A DNA stretch of 64,000 nucleotides from Carboxylicivirga sp. M1479 (GCF_007097485.1 NZ_VKDE01000025.1:1-64000), one strand, 5' to 3'; positions 9,782 to 18,497 are shown, counted from the first letter of the stretch. Numbers and translations: made by a program. The notes: generated by a model from the letters alone, not told the origin.

Positions 9782-10345
9782 ATGAAACCAAATATGAATG
9801 AACGTAAGCTTCGGAAAATTGACAATGAACAATGGAAAGAACTCACGTTTACAGATAAAAAGTACGAAATCAGCAATTACGGCCGAATCAAAAGCTATTG
9901 TTACGACAAAGTGAATGGGAAAATTGTAAAGCTTGGTAATATCAAGGGTTTTTTCAATGTGAGCTTGCGTGTACAAGGACAGAAAAAATCTTTTCTAGTG
10001 CATAAGTTAACGGCTGAGTATTTTATTGATAAAACTGCAGAGGATCAGGATGTGGTTATACATCTCGATTGGAACAAGCAAAACAACTTTGTAGATAACC
10101 TTCAATGGGTTACTAAAGCCGATAGTTACAAGCGCATGCATAAAGTTCTGCAGGAAGCTCGTAAAAAGGCAGGTAAAGTTGTTACAAGCTCGAAGTTATC
10201 GAAAAATGATGTGGCAGTTATTAAAGGTATGCTTGAGAAAGGTGTTAAGCAAAACCTTATTGCAAAACTATTTTGTGTTAGTGAAATGCAAGTTAGCCGC
10301 ATTGCTCGTAAAGAAAACTGGGCCGAAATAGAACCAAAAATGTAA
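9782..10345 (+). CDS. NUMOD4/HNH-like DNA-binding protein
   Basis: This 187-residue protein has a NUMOD4 motif at about residues 16-38 (WKELTF, YEISNYGRIKS). An HNH_3-like segment follows at about 76-117 (VHKLTAEYFI, IHLDWNKQNN, NLQWVT), and then a helix-turn-helix at about 138-178 with SKLSKNDVAVIKGML and VSEMQVSRIARK. These parts are typical of homing endonucleases, yet no intron or interrupted gene is nearby. In the HNH segment the histidine and paired asparagines are kept, but the usual N-H-x-D-G reads I-H-L-D-W. It may be a regulator derived from a homing nuclease rather than an active nuclease; that is inference. It has its own promoter and terminator. Confidence 0.8.
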   Translation: MKPNMNERKLRKIDNEQWKELTFTDKKYEISNYGRIKSYCYDKVNGKIVKLGNIKGFFNVSLRVQGQKKSFLVHKLTAEYFIDKTAEDQDVVIHLDWNKQNNFVDNLQWVTKADSYKRMHKVLQEARKKAGKVVTSSKLSKNDVAVIKGMLEKGVKQNLIAKLFCVSEMQVSRIARKENWAEIEPKM

Positions 10346-10373
10346 ACGACCATACCGTTTAGAAAATATATTG

Positions 10374-10400
10374 AGAGGAGGCAATTGCTTCCTCTTTTTT
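10374..10400 (+). terminator. Rho-independent terminator
   Basis: AGAGGAG and TTCCTCT arms around the self-complementary GCAATTGC form a hairpin, followed by six or more T. It lies about 30 bases after the NUMOD4 gene stop and isolates it from the second ClC gene. Confidence 0.85.
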
Positions 10401-10508
10401 GTGCCATTAAATCAACGTTTATTATGGGCTCCTTACGCAAAAAGCAATCAGACTCTTAAGATTAGTTAAAAATAAATAGTGCTTAAAACATTGTAGTCTT
10501 ATTTGTAT

Positions 10509-10516
10509 TACTTTTG
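10509..10516 (+). promoter_or_regulatory. -7 box (TACTTTTG) abutting the ClC start codon
   Basis: A perfect TAnnTTTG element ends 7 bases before the ATG at 10524. The nearest upstream TTG is only about 15 bases away, short for this promoter class. If used, the mRNA would be almost leaderless. Confidence 0.45.
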
Positions 10517-10523
10517 CGCCACT

Positions 10524-12302
10524 ATGAACAAATTCAATCGGATAATCGGAAAAGTACTTATTTGGCGTGTTAAAAACATTAGTCAGAAGCACTTTATTCT
10601 ATTATTAAGCCTTCTGGTAGGTATTTTTAGTGGACTTGCTGCCGTTACTCTCAAAAACACCATCCATTTTACTCATCACCTACTGACTGAGAACTTCAAC
10701 CTGGAGAACCGCAACTACCTATACCTTGCCTACCCAATGATTGGTATATTAATTACGGTGCTCATCATAAAATACTTTGTTAAAGATAGTTTGGGACATG
10801 GGGTTAGTAAAATACTCTATGCCATATCAAAAAGGGGTGGTCATATAAAAGGCCACAATAACTACTCGTCTATTATAACCAGTACTTTTACCATTGGATT
10901 TGGAGGTTCAGTTGGAGCCGAGGCCCCTATTGTACTAACGGGCGCTTCAATTGGCTCATCGTTGGGCCGATTATTTAGGATGAATACCAAAATAATTATT
11001 TTATTAATGGGTTGTGGTGCCGCCGGAGCCATTGCTGGTATCTTTAAAGCACCAATTGCTGGATTAGTTTTCACCTTGGAAGTAATGATGCTTGATTTGA
11101 CCATGGCATCCATCATCCCTCTGCTCATTTCTGCCATTACAGCATCTACTATTGCCTATTTCTTTTTGGGTAAAGGAGCAGAATTTGCCTTTGTTTTGGA
11201 AGCTCCATTTCATTTGAACAACATCCCATACTACGTTTTACTAGGCATCCTGGCAGGTTTTATTTCCCTGTATTTTACACGGGGTATTATGAATACCGAA
11301 AAACAATTCGGTAAAATGAAAAGTCCATTCAGTAAGTGGATTGTGGGTGGATTATCACTAAGTTTACTTATTTTCATTTTTCCTCCTCTTTACGGTGAAG
11401 GCTATCAAACCATCATATCATTACTTAACGGCAATAGCCAAGAGGTAATGGGAGGCAGCTTCTTTTATGGCTGGCACGATAATGCATGGGCTCTAGTTGG
11501 CTTTTTAGTGCTGCTAATTGTTTTTAAAGTATTTGCCACAGCTGCCACAACCGGCAGTGGAGGTATTGGTGGAATTTTCGCCCCTACCCTTTTTATGGGT
11601 GGAGTAACGGGATATTTATTTGCCAAAGTAATTAATACACTCGGCTTTTCAGAAGTTCCCTCGTCCCATTTTACGCTTGTTGGAATGGCTGGTATGATGG
11701 CTGGTGTAATGCATGCACCATTAACGGCTATCTTTTTAATTGCGGAGATAACCAATGGATATGGTTTATTCATTCCACTGATGATAACAGCCACCATTGC
11801 CTACTTAACAATTATGTATTTTGAGCCCCATTCATTATACACAAAACGTTTGGCCGCTAAAGGAGAGCTAATTACCCATCATAAAGACAAAACGGTACTG
11901 ACACTTATGCGATTGGACAAAGTTTTGGAAACTGACTTCAAATGCATTAAGCCAGATATGACACTTGGCGAACTGGTTAAAGTTATATCAACTTCTAAAC
12001 GTAACATATTCCCCGTATTAAATCATCATGAAGAATTACAAGGCATTGTTTTACTGGATGATATTCGTGAAATAATGTTTAACCACGAAATGTACAGTGA
12101 AACCAAGGTGGAAGAACTCATGTCGCTACCTCCTGCCATGATAGAGTGTGATGAAAACATGGATAAAGTAATGCGTAAATTTGAAGAAACTGGCGCATGG
12201 AATCTCCCTGTAGTAAAAGGTGGTAAGTACTTAGGCTTTGTTTCTAAGTCAAAAATATTCTCCGTGTATCGTAGGGTATTAATTCATTACTCCGACGATT
12301 AA
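10524..12302 (+). CDS. ClC-type chloride channel/antiporter with CBS pair (paralogue 2)
   Basis: This 592-residue paralogue of the protein at 6566-8335 has the same order: ClC core to about residue 435, then two CBS domains. The selectivity motifs differ. The first reads GHGVS (proline lost from GSGIP), the second GAEAP (EGP to EAP, gate glutamate kept), and the third GGIFAPTLFMGG. I place the start at 10524. An upstream in-frame ATG at 10503 would lie before the -7 promoter box, and the paralogue's N-terminus (MNRKSLFRQFLVWR) aligns with MNKFNRIIGKVLIWR. The two genes probably arose by duplication and then diverged in ion selectivity. Confidence 0.92.
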   Translation: MNKFNRIIGKVLIWRVKNISQKHFILLLSLLVGIFSGLAAVTLKNTIHFTHHLLTENFNLENRNYLYLAYPMIGILITVLIIKYFVKDSLGHGVSKILYAISKRGGHIKGHNNYSSIITSTFTIGFGGSVGAEAPIVLTGASIGSSLGRLFRMNTKIIILLMGCGAAGAIAGIFKAPIAGLVFTLEVMMLDLTMASIIPLLISAITASTIAYFFLGKGAEFAFVLEAPFHLNNIPYYVLLGILAGFISLYFTRGIMNTEKQFGKMKSPFSKWIVGGLSLSLLIFIFPPLYGEGYQTIISLLNGNSQEVMGGSFFYGWHDNAWALVGFLVLLIVFKVFATAATTGSGGIGGIFAPTLFMGGVTGYLFAKVINTLGFSEVPSSHFTLVGMAGMMAGVMHAPLTAIFLIAEITNGYGLFIPLMITATIAYLTIMYFEPHSLYTKRLAAKGELITHHKDKTVLTLMRLDKVLETDFKCIKPDMTLGELVKVISTSKRNIFPVLNHHEELQGIVLLDDIREIMFNHEMYSETKVEELMSLPPAMIECDENMDKVMRKFEETGAWNLPVVKGGKYLGFVSKSKIFSVYRRVLIHYSDD

Positions 12303-12432
12303 TCGAATAAGAATAAGTCAACAAAATTTTTCTCCCCAATAACTAAAATATGAGCTTTGATAGGCAAAAAGATGAATAATATCAACACTGTCTAAAATCA
12401 TTTTTGAATCTCATAAAAAGTTATAAACTGCA

Positions 12433-12466
12433 TTGTTTTTTTTATCGACTGGTTAACGTAAATTTG
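12433..12466 (+). promoter_or_regulatory. Bacteroidota-type promoter for glyA
   Basis: TTG at 12433-12435, 23 bases, then TAAATTTG at 12459-12466. This would give glyA a leader of about 190 bases, long enough for the two hairpins that follow to act on the RNA. Confidence 0.55.
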
Positions 12467-12491
12467 TTGACCAATTATTAAACTAAAACTC

Positions 12492-12522
12492 TGATGATTA
12501 ATCAGAAACAGATTAATCATCA
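12492..12522 (+). promoter_or_regulatory. Perfect 12-bp hairpin in the glyA leader
   Basis: TGATGATTAATC, a 7-base loop (AGAAACA), then GATTAATCATCA: perfect complementary arms. It sits about 25 bases downstream of the promoter and is not followed by a T run, so it is not a simple terminator. It could be an operator for a dimeric regulator or an RNA element. Confidence 0.6.
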
Positions 12523-12528
12523 ATACCC

Positions 12529-12546
12529 CATTTGCAACGGCAAATG
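12529..12546 (+). promoter_or_regulatory. Second glyA leader hairpin
   Basis: CATTTGC-AACG-GCAAATG, a perfect 7-bp stem closed by a tetraloop, begins 6 bases after the larger hairpin. The tight tandem arrangement suggests a structured RNA leader. Confidence 0.55.
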
Positions 12547-12663
12547 CAGAAATGAGAAATATTTTACTAATAAACAGGTTTCAACCGCAGATTAAAGGCA
12601 AACTAAACACATGAGCGTCATCAATCTTTAAGTTAATGCCTGAACAATGAATATTATTTTACG

Positions 12664-13944
12664 ATGAAAAGAGATACTGTAATTTTCGACCTTATTGAAA
12701 AGGAGTATGCCCGTCAGAAAGAAGGCATCGAGCTAATCGCATCTGAGAACTTTGTGAGTGAGCAAGTAATGGAAGCTCAAGGTTCATGTTTAACTAATAA
12801 ATATGCCGAAGGATACCCTGGAAAGCGTTATTATGGTGGTTGTCAGGTAGTAGATCAAACTGAGCAATTGGCCATTGATCGTGCTTGTGAGTTATTTGGT
12901 GCAGAGTATGCCAACGTACAGCCTCACTCTGGTGCTCAGGCTAACGCAGCTGTATTTTTCGCAGTATTAAAGCCAGGTGATACCTTTATGGGCTTAGACT
13001 TAGCGCATGGTGGTCACCTTACTCATGGTTCTCCAGTTAACTTCTCTGGTGTAACCTACAACGCTATCTCATACCACGTTCAGGAAGAAACTGGTTTGGT
13101 TGATTATGATGAGATGGAAGCAATGGCTCGTGAGCACAAGCCAAAAATGCTTATTGCTGGTGCATCGGCTTATTCTCGTGAGTGGGATTACGCGCGCATG
13201 CGTCGTTTGGCTGATGAGATTGGCGCATTGTTACTTTGCGACATGGCTCACCCAGCGGGTTGTATTGCAAAAGGTCGTTTGAACAATCCTGTTGAACACT
13301 GTCATATTGTAACAACTACTACTCATAAAACATTACGTGGCCCACGTGGTGGCATGATTTTAATGGGTAAAGATTACGAAAACCCATTTGGTTATAAAAC
13401 ACCAAAAGGCGAAACAAAGATGATGAGTGCAGTACTTGACTTTGCTGTATTCCCAGGTCAGCAAGGTGGTCCTTTAGAGCACGTTATTGCAGCAAAAGCA
13501 GTAGCTTTTGGCGAGGCATTATCTGATGACTTCGGAACTTATGTTGATCAAGTACGTTCAAACGCTCAGGCTATGGCCGATGAGTTTATTAAACTAGGTT
13601 ATAAAATTATTTCTGGCGGTACTGACAACCACCTAATGTTAATTGATCTTCGTACTAAATTCCCTGATATCTCAGGTAAAAAAGTTGAGAATACATTAGT
13701 AAAAGCAGATATCACCATTAACAAAAACATGGTTCCTTTCGATACACGTTCACCTTTTACAACATCAGGTTTCCGTGTAGGTACTTCAGCTATCACATCT
13801 CGTGGTTTAAAAGAAGACGAAATGCGTACCATTGTTGGTTTAATTGATGAAGTAATTTCTAACATCGATAACGAAGAAGCAATTGCTGAAACTCGTAAAA
13901 AAGTTAATGCAATGATGGCTAACAAACCAATGTTTGCTTGGTAA
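12664..13944 (+). CDS. glyA: Serine hydroxymethyltransferase
   Basis: This 426-residue PLP enzyme interconverts serine and glycine with transfer of a one-carbon unit to tetrahydrofolate. Seen are [11 protein letters not shown] near residue 22, the substrate and PLP contacts in [11 protein letters not shown], and the [14 protein letters not shown] stretch near 218-231, where the lysine forms the Schiff base. The length is typical of the bacterial enzyme (about 417-430). Codon use is noticeably uniform (GGT, CGT, GAA), fitting a highly expressed gene. It is monocistronic, with a long leader before it and a strong terminator behind it. Confidence 0.97.
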   Translation: MKRDTVIFDLIEKEYARQKEGIELIASENFVSEQVMEAQGSCLTNKYAEGYPGKRYYGGCQVVDQTEQLAIDRACELFGAEYANVQPHSGAQANAAVFFAVLKPGDTFMGLDLAHGGHLTHGSPVNFSGVTYNAISYHVQEETGLVDYDEMEAMAREHKPKMLIAGASAYSREWDYARMRRLADEIGALLLCDMAHPAGCIAKGRLNNPVEHCHIVTTTTHKTLRGPRGGMILMGKDYENPFGYKTPKGETKMMSAVLDFAVFPGQQGGPLEHVIAAKAVAFGEALSDDFGTYVDQVRSNAQAMADEFIKLGYKIISGGTDNHLMLIDLRTKFPDISGKKVENTLVKADITINKNMVPFDTRSPFTTSGFRVGTSAITSRGLKEDEMRTIVGLIDEVISNIDNEEAIAETRKKVNAMMANKPMFAW

Positions 13945-13993
13945 TATAGCATAGCATCCTGTTAATGGCAGTTAACAAGATGACAAAATAACA

Positions 13994-14023
13994 AAGCCGC
14001 TTTCGAAAGAGAGCGGCTTTTGT
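13994..14023 (+). terminator. Rho-independent terminator of glyA
   Basis: AAAGCCGCT and AGCGGCTTT arms around a GAAA-containing loop, with further T after the stem. About 50 bases past the glyA stop; it may also serve the converging SDR gene. Confidence 0.85.
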
Positions 14024-14048
14024 ATTTTAATACTGACAAAATTATAAG

Positions 14049-14861
14049 TTATTTATGTACTGGACTATTAGGTTCCTTAGCCATATGATCAAAAGCTAGT
14101 TTCTCTAGTAATCTAGGAGCAATCTTCTTAAGAAAAACGGTGAACTTCCCCTCAAGGAAAGTTAGAATAAGTGTTCGCTTACGCTTAAGAATAGCATGGG
14201 CTAAATGCACAGCTACCTCCTCGGCACTCATCATTTTTTCTTCTTTTCTTGGGGTTACCCCCTGATTGCTACCGTCGGCTGTTAAGGCTACTTTACGCAC
14301 ATTAGAAGCTGTAAATCCGGGTGCAGCTATCAAAACATGTAAATCTTTCTTAAGGTTTTCAATCCGTATAGTTTCTAAAAACCCTTGCATAGCAAATTTC
14401 GAAGCAGAATAGCCCGAACGACCAGGTAAACCTACATAACCTGCAATGGATGAAATACCAACAACAGAACCTTTGTTTTCAAGAATTGATGGTAAGGCAT
14501 ATTTGGTGCAATAAACGGTCCCCCAGAAATTAACATCCATTAATTGCTTTAACACATTCAAATCAGCGTCTTCAAAACGAGCACGCATAGATATACCGGC
14601 ATTATTAACCAAAATATCGATACGCCCATATGCTTTTAAGGTCTCGCTTACCAAATGCTTACAATCTGCTTCAATGCTCACATCTGTACCAACAGCAATC
14701 ACTTCATGACCATTGGATTTCAATTCCTGTTCTATTTCAGCTAATTTATCAACACTACGAGCGGCGATGGCCAGTTTAGCTCCTCGCTGCGCAAACTCGC
14801 GCGCACAAGCTAACCCAATACCTGATGAGGCGCCAGTAATAATGATGACTTTATCTTGCAT
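14049..14861 (-). CDS. Short-chain dehydrogenase/reductase
   Basis: This 270-residue NAD(P)-dependent oxidoreductase has the TGASSGIG cofactor motif at residues 9-16, NNAG near 87-90, and the catalytic Ser and Tyr-x3-Lys in SSIAGYVG and YSASK (about 138-159). The C-terminal 40 residues (RKRTLILTFLEGKFTVFLKK and following) are hydrophobic and basic and may touch the membrane, as in the YqjQ/DltE-like group of SDRs. The substrate is not known. It is a single gene on the minus strand, converging with glyA. Confidence 0.9.
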   Translation of the reverse strand: MQDKVIIITGASSGIGLACAREFAQRGAKLAIAARSVDKLAEIEQELKSNGHEVIAVGTDVSIEADCKHLVSETLKAYGRIDILVNNAGISMRARFEDADLNVLKQLMDVNFWGTVYCTKYALPSILENKGSVVGISSIAGYVGLPGRSGYSASKFAMQGFLETIRIENLKKDLHVLIAAPGFTASNVRKVALTADGSNQGVTPRKEEKMMSAEEVAVHLAHAILKRKRTLILTFLEGKFTVFLKKIAPRLLEKLAFDHMAKEPNSPVHK

Positions 14862-15291
14862 ATCAAACTGAGTTAATAAATCGTTTTTTTCTTAACTACT
14901 AATTAAGCCGTGAAATTAGCGAATTCTAAGCGATATTAAAATACATTATTAAAATACAGGAGACCCGTTACACTTATTCGTTCTTTATCAACAAGTCATC
15001 AGACACTAAAAACCGTCAAAGAAGCTACATCTGTACATTTTAGAAAAACAATCTGCCATAAATCTAGTCAACATTGCAATATGCTAAATAGCGCGGCTGC
15101 ACAATTAGTTTGAATCACAAAAGGCGTAAAAAAAAAGGAAGGGGAACAATTGCTCCCCTTTTAACCCTTAAAAAACTAACCCTAAAAACAAGTATAACTA
15201 CCTGTTTGCTTTAAATATCTTTGTTTTGATATAATCTTTAATAAAGTACAAATATAATCAATTACACCAACAAACACATACGCACATAACT
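14862..15291. other. Gene-free interval, 430 bp
   Basis: Holds the SDR gene's promoter region and, at 15131-15160, the terminator of the trmH-like/CCA-transferase unit. I see no open reading frame of its own and no repeat. The short open frame across 15182-15400 is mostly the out-of-frame shadow of the trmH-like gene. Confidence 0.6.
15131..15160 (-). terminator. Rho-independent terminator
   Basis: On the minus strand AAGGGGAGCAAT/TGTTCCCCTT-type arms (nearly perfect 11-bp stem around CAATTG) are followed by CC and nine T. It lies about 130 bases past the trmH-like gene stop. Confidence 0.85.
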
Positions 15292-15795
15292 TTATAATAT
15301 ACTTTGGCGTAACCATTCGAACAAACAAGCTGTTGCTGCTTGTGATACATTCATTGATTTTATTTTTCCAGGCATTGGTATATATACCGATGACTTGCAT
15401 TGAGTCAATAACTCATTGGAAACACCAAACTTCTCATTCCCTAATACAAGGGCCATTTTAATAGGCATCTTATGATCATAAATACTTTTGGCTCCATTAA
15501 CAGTTTCCAATGCTACTAACTGAAATTCTTCTGACAGCTTTAAATTGTCATAATTACAATACTCCACTTCAACATGCCCAATTGCTGCACCAGCGGTTTT
15601 TTTAATTTTACTCTGGCGACAATCAGCACTACCAACTACAAGCACTTTTGTGGCATTAACATTGGCTGCTAAGCGAATAATACTTCCTATATTTTCGGGT
15701 GTTGAAAAGTTATCGGTTACAATTATCACTTCACAGCCTTTTCTTAACTGGCTATGATGAGCATCCTCAAAAAAGTGTTTTGAATGCGTTTCCAT
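15292..15795 (-). CDS. TrmH/SpoU-family RNA 2'-O-methyltransferase
   Basis: This 167-residue protein carries the three SPOUT knot motifs: NIGSIIRLAANV near residue 35, LVLGNEKFGVS near 115, and the SAM-binding loop IPMPGKIKSMNVSQAATACLFEW near 137-159. These enzymes methylate ribose 2'-OH in tRNA or rRNA using S-adenosylmethionine. It is short, a bare catalytic domain, like TrmH or TrmL. Its ATG follows directly after the TAA of the upstream nucleotidyltransferase gene with no gap, so translation is probably coupled. The target nucleotide cannot be told. Confidence 0.9.
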   Translation of the reverse strand: METHSKHFFEDAHHSQLRKGCEVIIVTDNFSTPENIGSIIRLAANVNATKVLVVGSADCRQSKIKKTAGAAIGHVEVEYCNYDNLKLSEEFQLVALETVNGAKSIYDHKMPIKMALVLGNEKFGVSNELLTQCKSSVYIPMPGKIKSMNVSQAATACLFEWLRQSIL

Positions 15796-17226
15796 TTACT
15801 TAACACGCTTTAAACCCATCTCCTCAGCCTTTTTTAACATTAACTCAAAGGCTTCATCGTAATTATTACCAATTTCACCATCGAGTATGGCTTCTTTAAT
15901 AATTGCCTTTAAATCCCCTATTTCTCTACAAGGCTGAAGGTTGAAAGTCTTCATTATAATTTCACCAGTTACAGGTGGTTGAAAATTACGAACATGATCT
16001 TTCTCTTCAATCTCTTTCAACTTTTGACGAACTACCTTAAAATTACGCATGTAGCGTCGCACTTTGGTTTCATTTTTTGATGTAATATCCGCTTCACAAA
16101 GTGTCATTAGATCATCTATGTCATCCCCAGCTTCAAACAACAAGCGACGCACTGCTGAATCACTAACAACATCTTCGCTTAAAACAATCGGACGCATGTG
16201 CAAACCAACCATTTTTTGCACATATTTCATTTTCTCATTTAGAGGCAACTTCATACGCCCAAAAATCTTCGGTATCATCTTTTGTCCGATGAAATTGTGG
16301 TTATGGAATGTCCAGCCCTGTTTTTTGTCGTAGCGTTTAGTGCGTGGTTTGGCAATATCGTGCAATATAGCCGACCAACGAAGCCATAAATTATCGGTAT
16401 TAGGAACAATACGATCAAGCACTTCCAAGGTGTGATAAAAATTATCTTTATGAGCACGTCCATCAACCTTATCAACACCTTTCATCGCTTGGAACTCAGG
16501 AAAAATAATATCCAGTAATCCTGTTAATTCAAGCAATTTAAAGCCAATCGATGGTCGCTCGGCCATTACTATTTTATTTAACTCGTCAGCAATACGCTCG
16601 CCTGAAACAATGTCAATTCGATCTTTTTGTGCTTTAATTCCAGTAAAAGTTGTTTCGTCAATCCGAAAATTTAATTGGGTAGCAAAGCGTATAGCCCGCA
16701 TCATTCGTAAAGGATCATCAGAGAAAGTAATTCCAGGCTCTAATGGTGTACGAATAATTTCGTTCTCCATATCCTCAATGCCATTAAAAGGATCTAGTAA
16801 CTCTCCATAGTTCTTATTACCTAAACTTAAAGCCAGGGCATTAATGGTAAAATCACGTCTATTTTGATCATCCTCTAAGGTACCATCCTCTACAATCGGT
16901 TTACGAGAATTACGCTGATACGACTCCTTACGCGCACCAACAAATTCAACTTCCAAATCGCGATAACGTAACATAGCTGTGCCAAAATTCTTAAACACGG
17001 TCAATCTTAATCCACCAAGCTTCTTCGCCACTTTTTCGGCTAACTCAATACCGCTACCTAAAACAACTACATCAATATCTTTTGAAGGACGATTAAGGTA
17101 TAAGTCACGAACAAAGCCACCAATAACATAGGCTGGCATGCTCATTTCTTCACTTACATCCCTTATAGTATGAAAAACAGGATGGTTTAAACTTTTTTCC
17201 ACCCTTTTTTGTGCTTCTTCTCTCAT
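15796..17226 (-). CDS. CCA-adding-type tRNA nucleotidyltransferase with HD domain
   Basis: This 476-residue class II nucleotidyltransferase has the head motif [20 protein letters not shown] near residues 36-55, with the two metal-binding aspartates. [10 protein letters not shown] (about 134), the [16 protein letters not shown] motif (about 176) and an HD phosphohydrolase domain ([14 protein letters not shown] near 287) follow. This matches the Bacteroidota CCA-adding or poly(A) polymerase family; CCA addition to tRNA 3' ends is the likelier role because no other candidate is seen here. It is the first gene of a unit with the trmH-like gene. A TAATTTTG box lies 9-16 bases before the ATG. Confidence 0.92.
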   Translation of the reverse strand: MREEAQKRVEKSLNHPVFHTIRDVSEEMSMPAYVIGGFVRDLYLNRPSKDIDVVVLGSGIELAEKVAKKLGGLRLTVFKNFGTAMLRYRDLEVEFVGARKESYQRNSRKPIVEDGTLEDDQNRRDFTINALALSLGNKNYGELLDPFNGIEDMENEIIRTPLEPGITFSDDPLRMMRAIRFATQLNFRIDETTFTGIKAQKDRIDIVSGERIADELNKIVMAERPSIGFKLLELTGLLDIIFPEFQAMKGVDKVDGRAHKDNFYHTLEVLDRIVPNTDNLWLRWSAILHDIAKPRTKRYDKKQGWTFHNHNFIGQKMIPKIFGRMKLPLNEKMKYVQKMVGLHMRPIVLSEDVVSDSAVRRLLFEAGDDIDDLMTLCEADITSKNETKVRRYMRNFKVVRQKLKEIEEKDHVRNFQPPVTGEIIMKTFNLQPCREIGDLKAIIKEAILDGEIGNNYDEAFELMLKKAEEMGLKRVK

Positions 17227-17317
17227 AATGCTGACAAAATTACAACATTATTATGGCTTTTTGTCCATTTATGGCAGATATACATATTGGCACAGTTGTT
17301 GAAGTATCGATACATAT

Positions 17318-17341
17318 ATATTTCTAGATATTTAGAAATAT
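17318..17341 (+). promoter_or_regulatory. Perfect inverted repeat beside a -7 box
   Basis: ATATTTCTA, six bases, TAGAAATAT: perfect 9-bp arms. It ends 4 bases before a TAACTTTG -7 element (17346-17353) that precedes the first thioredoxin gene. The position suits a repressor or activator site; the partner is unknown. Confidence 0.5.
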
Positions 17342-17378
17342 TTGTTAACTTTGTAATATTCATATAAAAATAAGAATC

Positions 17379-17738
17379 ATGGTACAACACTTAACCAACG
17401 AAACATTTAAAGAAAAGGTTTTTAACTACACAGATAGCAAAGAATGGAAATTTGAAGGCACAAGACCTGCCGTTATCGATTTTTATGCCGACTGGTGTGG
17501 ACCATGTAAAATGGTAAGCCCAATATTGGATGAATTATCTGCCGAATATGATGGTAAGATTGATATTTATAAGGTAGATACAGAGGCTGAGCGTGAGTTA
17601 GCAGGTGCATTTGGTATTCAAAGCATCCCTTCAATACTGTTCATTCCACAAGATTCACAACCACAAATGGCGCAAGGTGCTTTACCAAAAGATGGATTTA
17701 TACGTGCCTTTAAAGATGTTTTAAAAGTTGAACTCTAA
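17379..17738 (+). CDS. Cytoplasmic thioredoxin
   Basis: This 119-residue thioredoxin has the redox motif WCGPC at residues 39-43 and the cis-proline loop SIPSILF near 85. It has no signal peptide and so acts in the cytoplasm as a disulfide reductant. An N-terminal extension (LTNETFKEKVFNYTD) of about 25 residues before the core is shared with the exported paralogue at 17933, which shows common descent. A TAACTTTG promoter box and a perfect inverted repeat lie just upstream. It is separated from its paralogue by 194 bases with a second inverted repeat. Confidence 0.93.
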   Translation: MVQHLTNETFKEKVFNYTDSKEWKFEGTRPAVIDFYADWCGPCKMVSPILDELSAEYDGKIDIYKVDTEAERELAGAFGIQSIPSILFIPQDSQPQMAQGALPKDGFIRAFKDVLKVEL

Positions 17739-17857
17739 GCTAAAAAACTAGCACTTTAATGTTAAAACCCTGTTAATTAAGTACAATACGATAACTTATT
17801 GCAATAAATGGGGTTTAAACTTTATACAATAGTTTTAATAGATATGAAACGAGTCAC

Positions 17858-17871
17858 GAGAATAGATTCTC
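17858..17871 (+). promoter_or_regulatory. Inverted repeat upstream of the exported thioredoxin
   Basis: GAGAAT-AG-ATTCTC, perfect 6-bp arms, 28 bases before a TACATTTG -7 box at 17900-17907. No TTG lies at the usual upstream distance, so an activator-dependent promoter is possible. Confidence 0.35.
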
Positions 17872-17932
17872 ACACAAGAGGATGATTAAACTGGCGAGTT
17901 ACATTTGACAATAAAAATTAAAATACATACAG

Positions 17933-18400
17933 ATGAAAAAGGGTTTTATAATATTAAGTGCTCTTGTTTTATTGGTTGCTAGCGCATTTACACTTCAGCC
18001 AACAGCTGATAATGCAAATAAGGAGGAGAATATTGAAAATGCCATTATCTACCTAGATGCTGAGACATTTAAGGAAAAGGTTTTCAATTATGAAGAAAAT
18101 CAGGAATGGAAATACAATGGCGAAGTGCCAGCAATACTTGACTTCTACGCCGATTGGTGTGGTCCGTGTAAAATGTTATCCCCTGTTTTGAAAAAAATTC
18201 AGGATGAATACGATGGTAAGGTTCAAATTTATAAGATTAATACGGATGAACAGCGTGAGTTATCATCTACTTTTGGCATAAGAAGCTTACCAACCATTGT
18301 ATTTGTACCAATGGAAGGAGAGCCTCAAGCAACTATGGGCTACCGCTCAAAAAACGATTTAGAAACAATGATTAGTGAAATATTGAAAGTTGAGAAGTAA
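17933..18400 (+). CDS. Exported thioredoxin-family protein
   Basis: This 155-residue protein is a paralogue of the gene just upstream. It has an added N-terminal signal sequence (MKKGFIILSALVLLVASAFT, cleavage near residue 20-25) that sends it to the periplasm, possibly still membrane-anchored. WCGPC sits at residues 75-79 and the cis-proline loop SLPTIVF near 120. The sequence ETFKEKVFNYEE matches the cytoplasmic copy, so a tandem duplication followed by gain of a signal peptide is likely. The role is probably periplasmic thiol-disulfide control. A strong terminator follows. Confidence 0.92.
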   Translation: MKKGFIILSALVLLVASAFTLQPTADNANKEENIENAIIYLDAETFKEKVFNYEENQEWKYNGEVPAILDFYADWCGPCKMLSPVLKKIQDEYDGKVQIYKINTDEQRELSSTFGIRSLPTIVFVPMEGEPQATMGYRSKNDLETMISEILKVEK

Positions 18401-18423
18401 CTTTCAGATTTAGGTTAGGATTC

Positions 18424-18454
18424 AAAAGCCAGAGATATTTTTCTCTGGCTTTTG
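18424..18454 (+). terminator. Rho-independent terminator
   Basis: AAAAGCCAGAGA and TCTCTGGCTTTT form a perfect 12-bp stem with a 6-base loop and a T run. It separates the thioredoxin from the thiamine operon. Confidence 0.9.
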
Positions 18455-18486
18455 TTGTTTATACGTTTATTTTTCGTTTACCTTTG
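18455..18486 (+). promoter_or_regulatory. Promoter of the thiamine operon
   Basis: TTG at 18455-18457, 21 bases, TACCTTTG at 18479-18486. Transcription would begin close to the 5' edge of the TPP riboswitch, as expected. Confidence 0.65.
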
Positions 18487-18497
18487 GCCATCAAATT

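Larger units (their letters stand above)
12303..12663 (+). other. glyA upstream region with structured leader
   Basis: A 361-base gene-free interval. It holds the promoter at 12433-12466 and two perfect hairpins at 12492-12522 and 12529-12546, listed separately, leaving a further stretch of about 115 bases before the glyA ATG. No Rfam-type riboswitch was recognised. Confidence 0.6.

Noticed and set aside
9782-10345. NUMOD4 gene considered as evidence for a group I intron or mobile element
   Set aside because: Flanking genes are intact, no intron structure is visible, and the gene has its own promoter and terminator.
15182-15400. 72-codon minus-strand open frame
   Set aside because: Most of it is the shifted frame of the trmH-like gene and the rest is low-complexity intergenic sequence.
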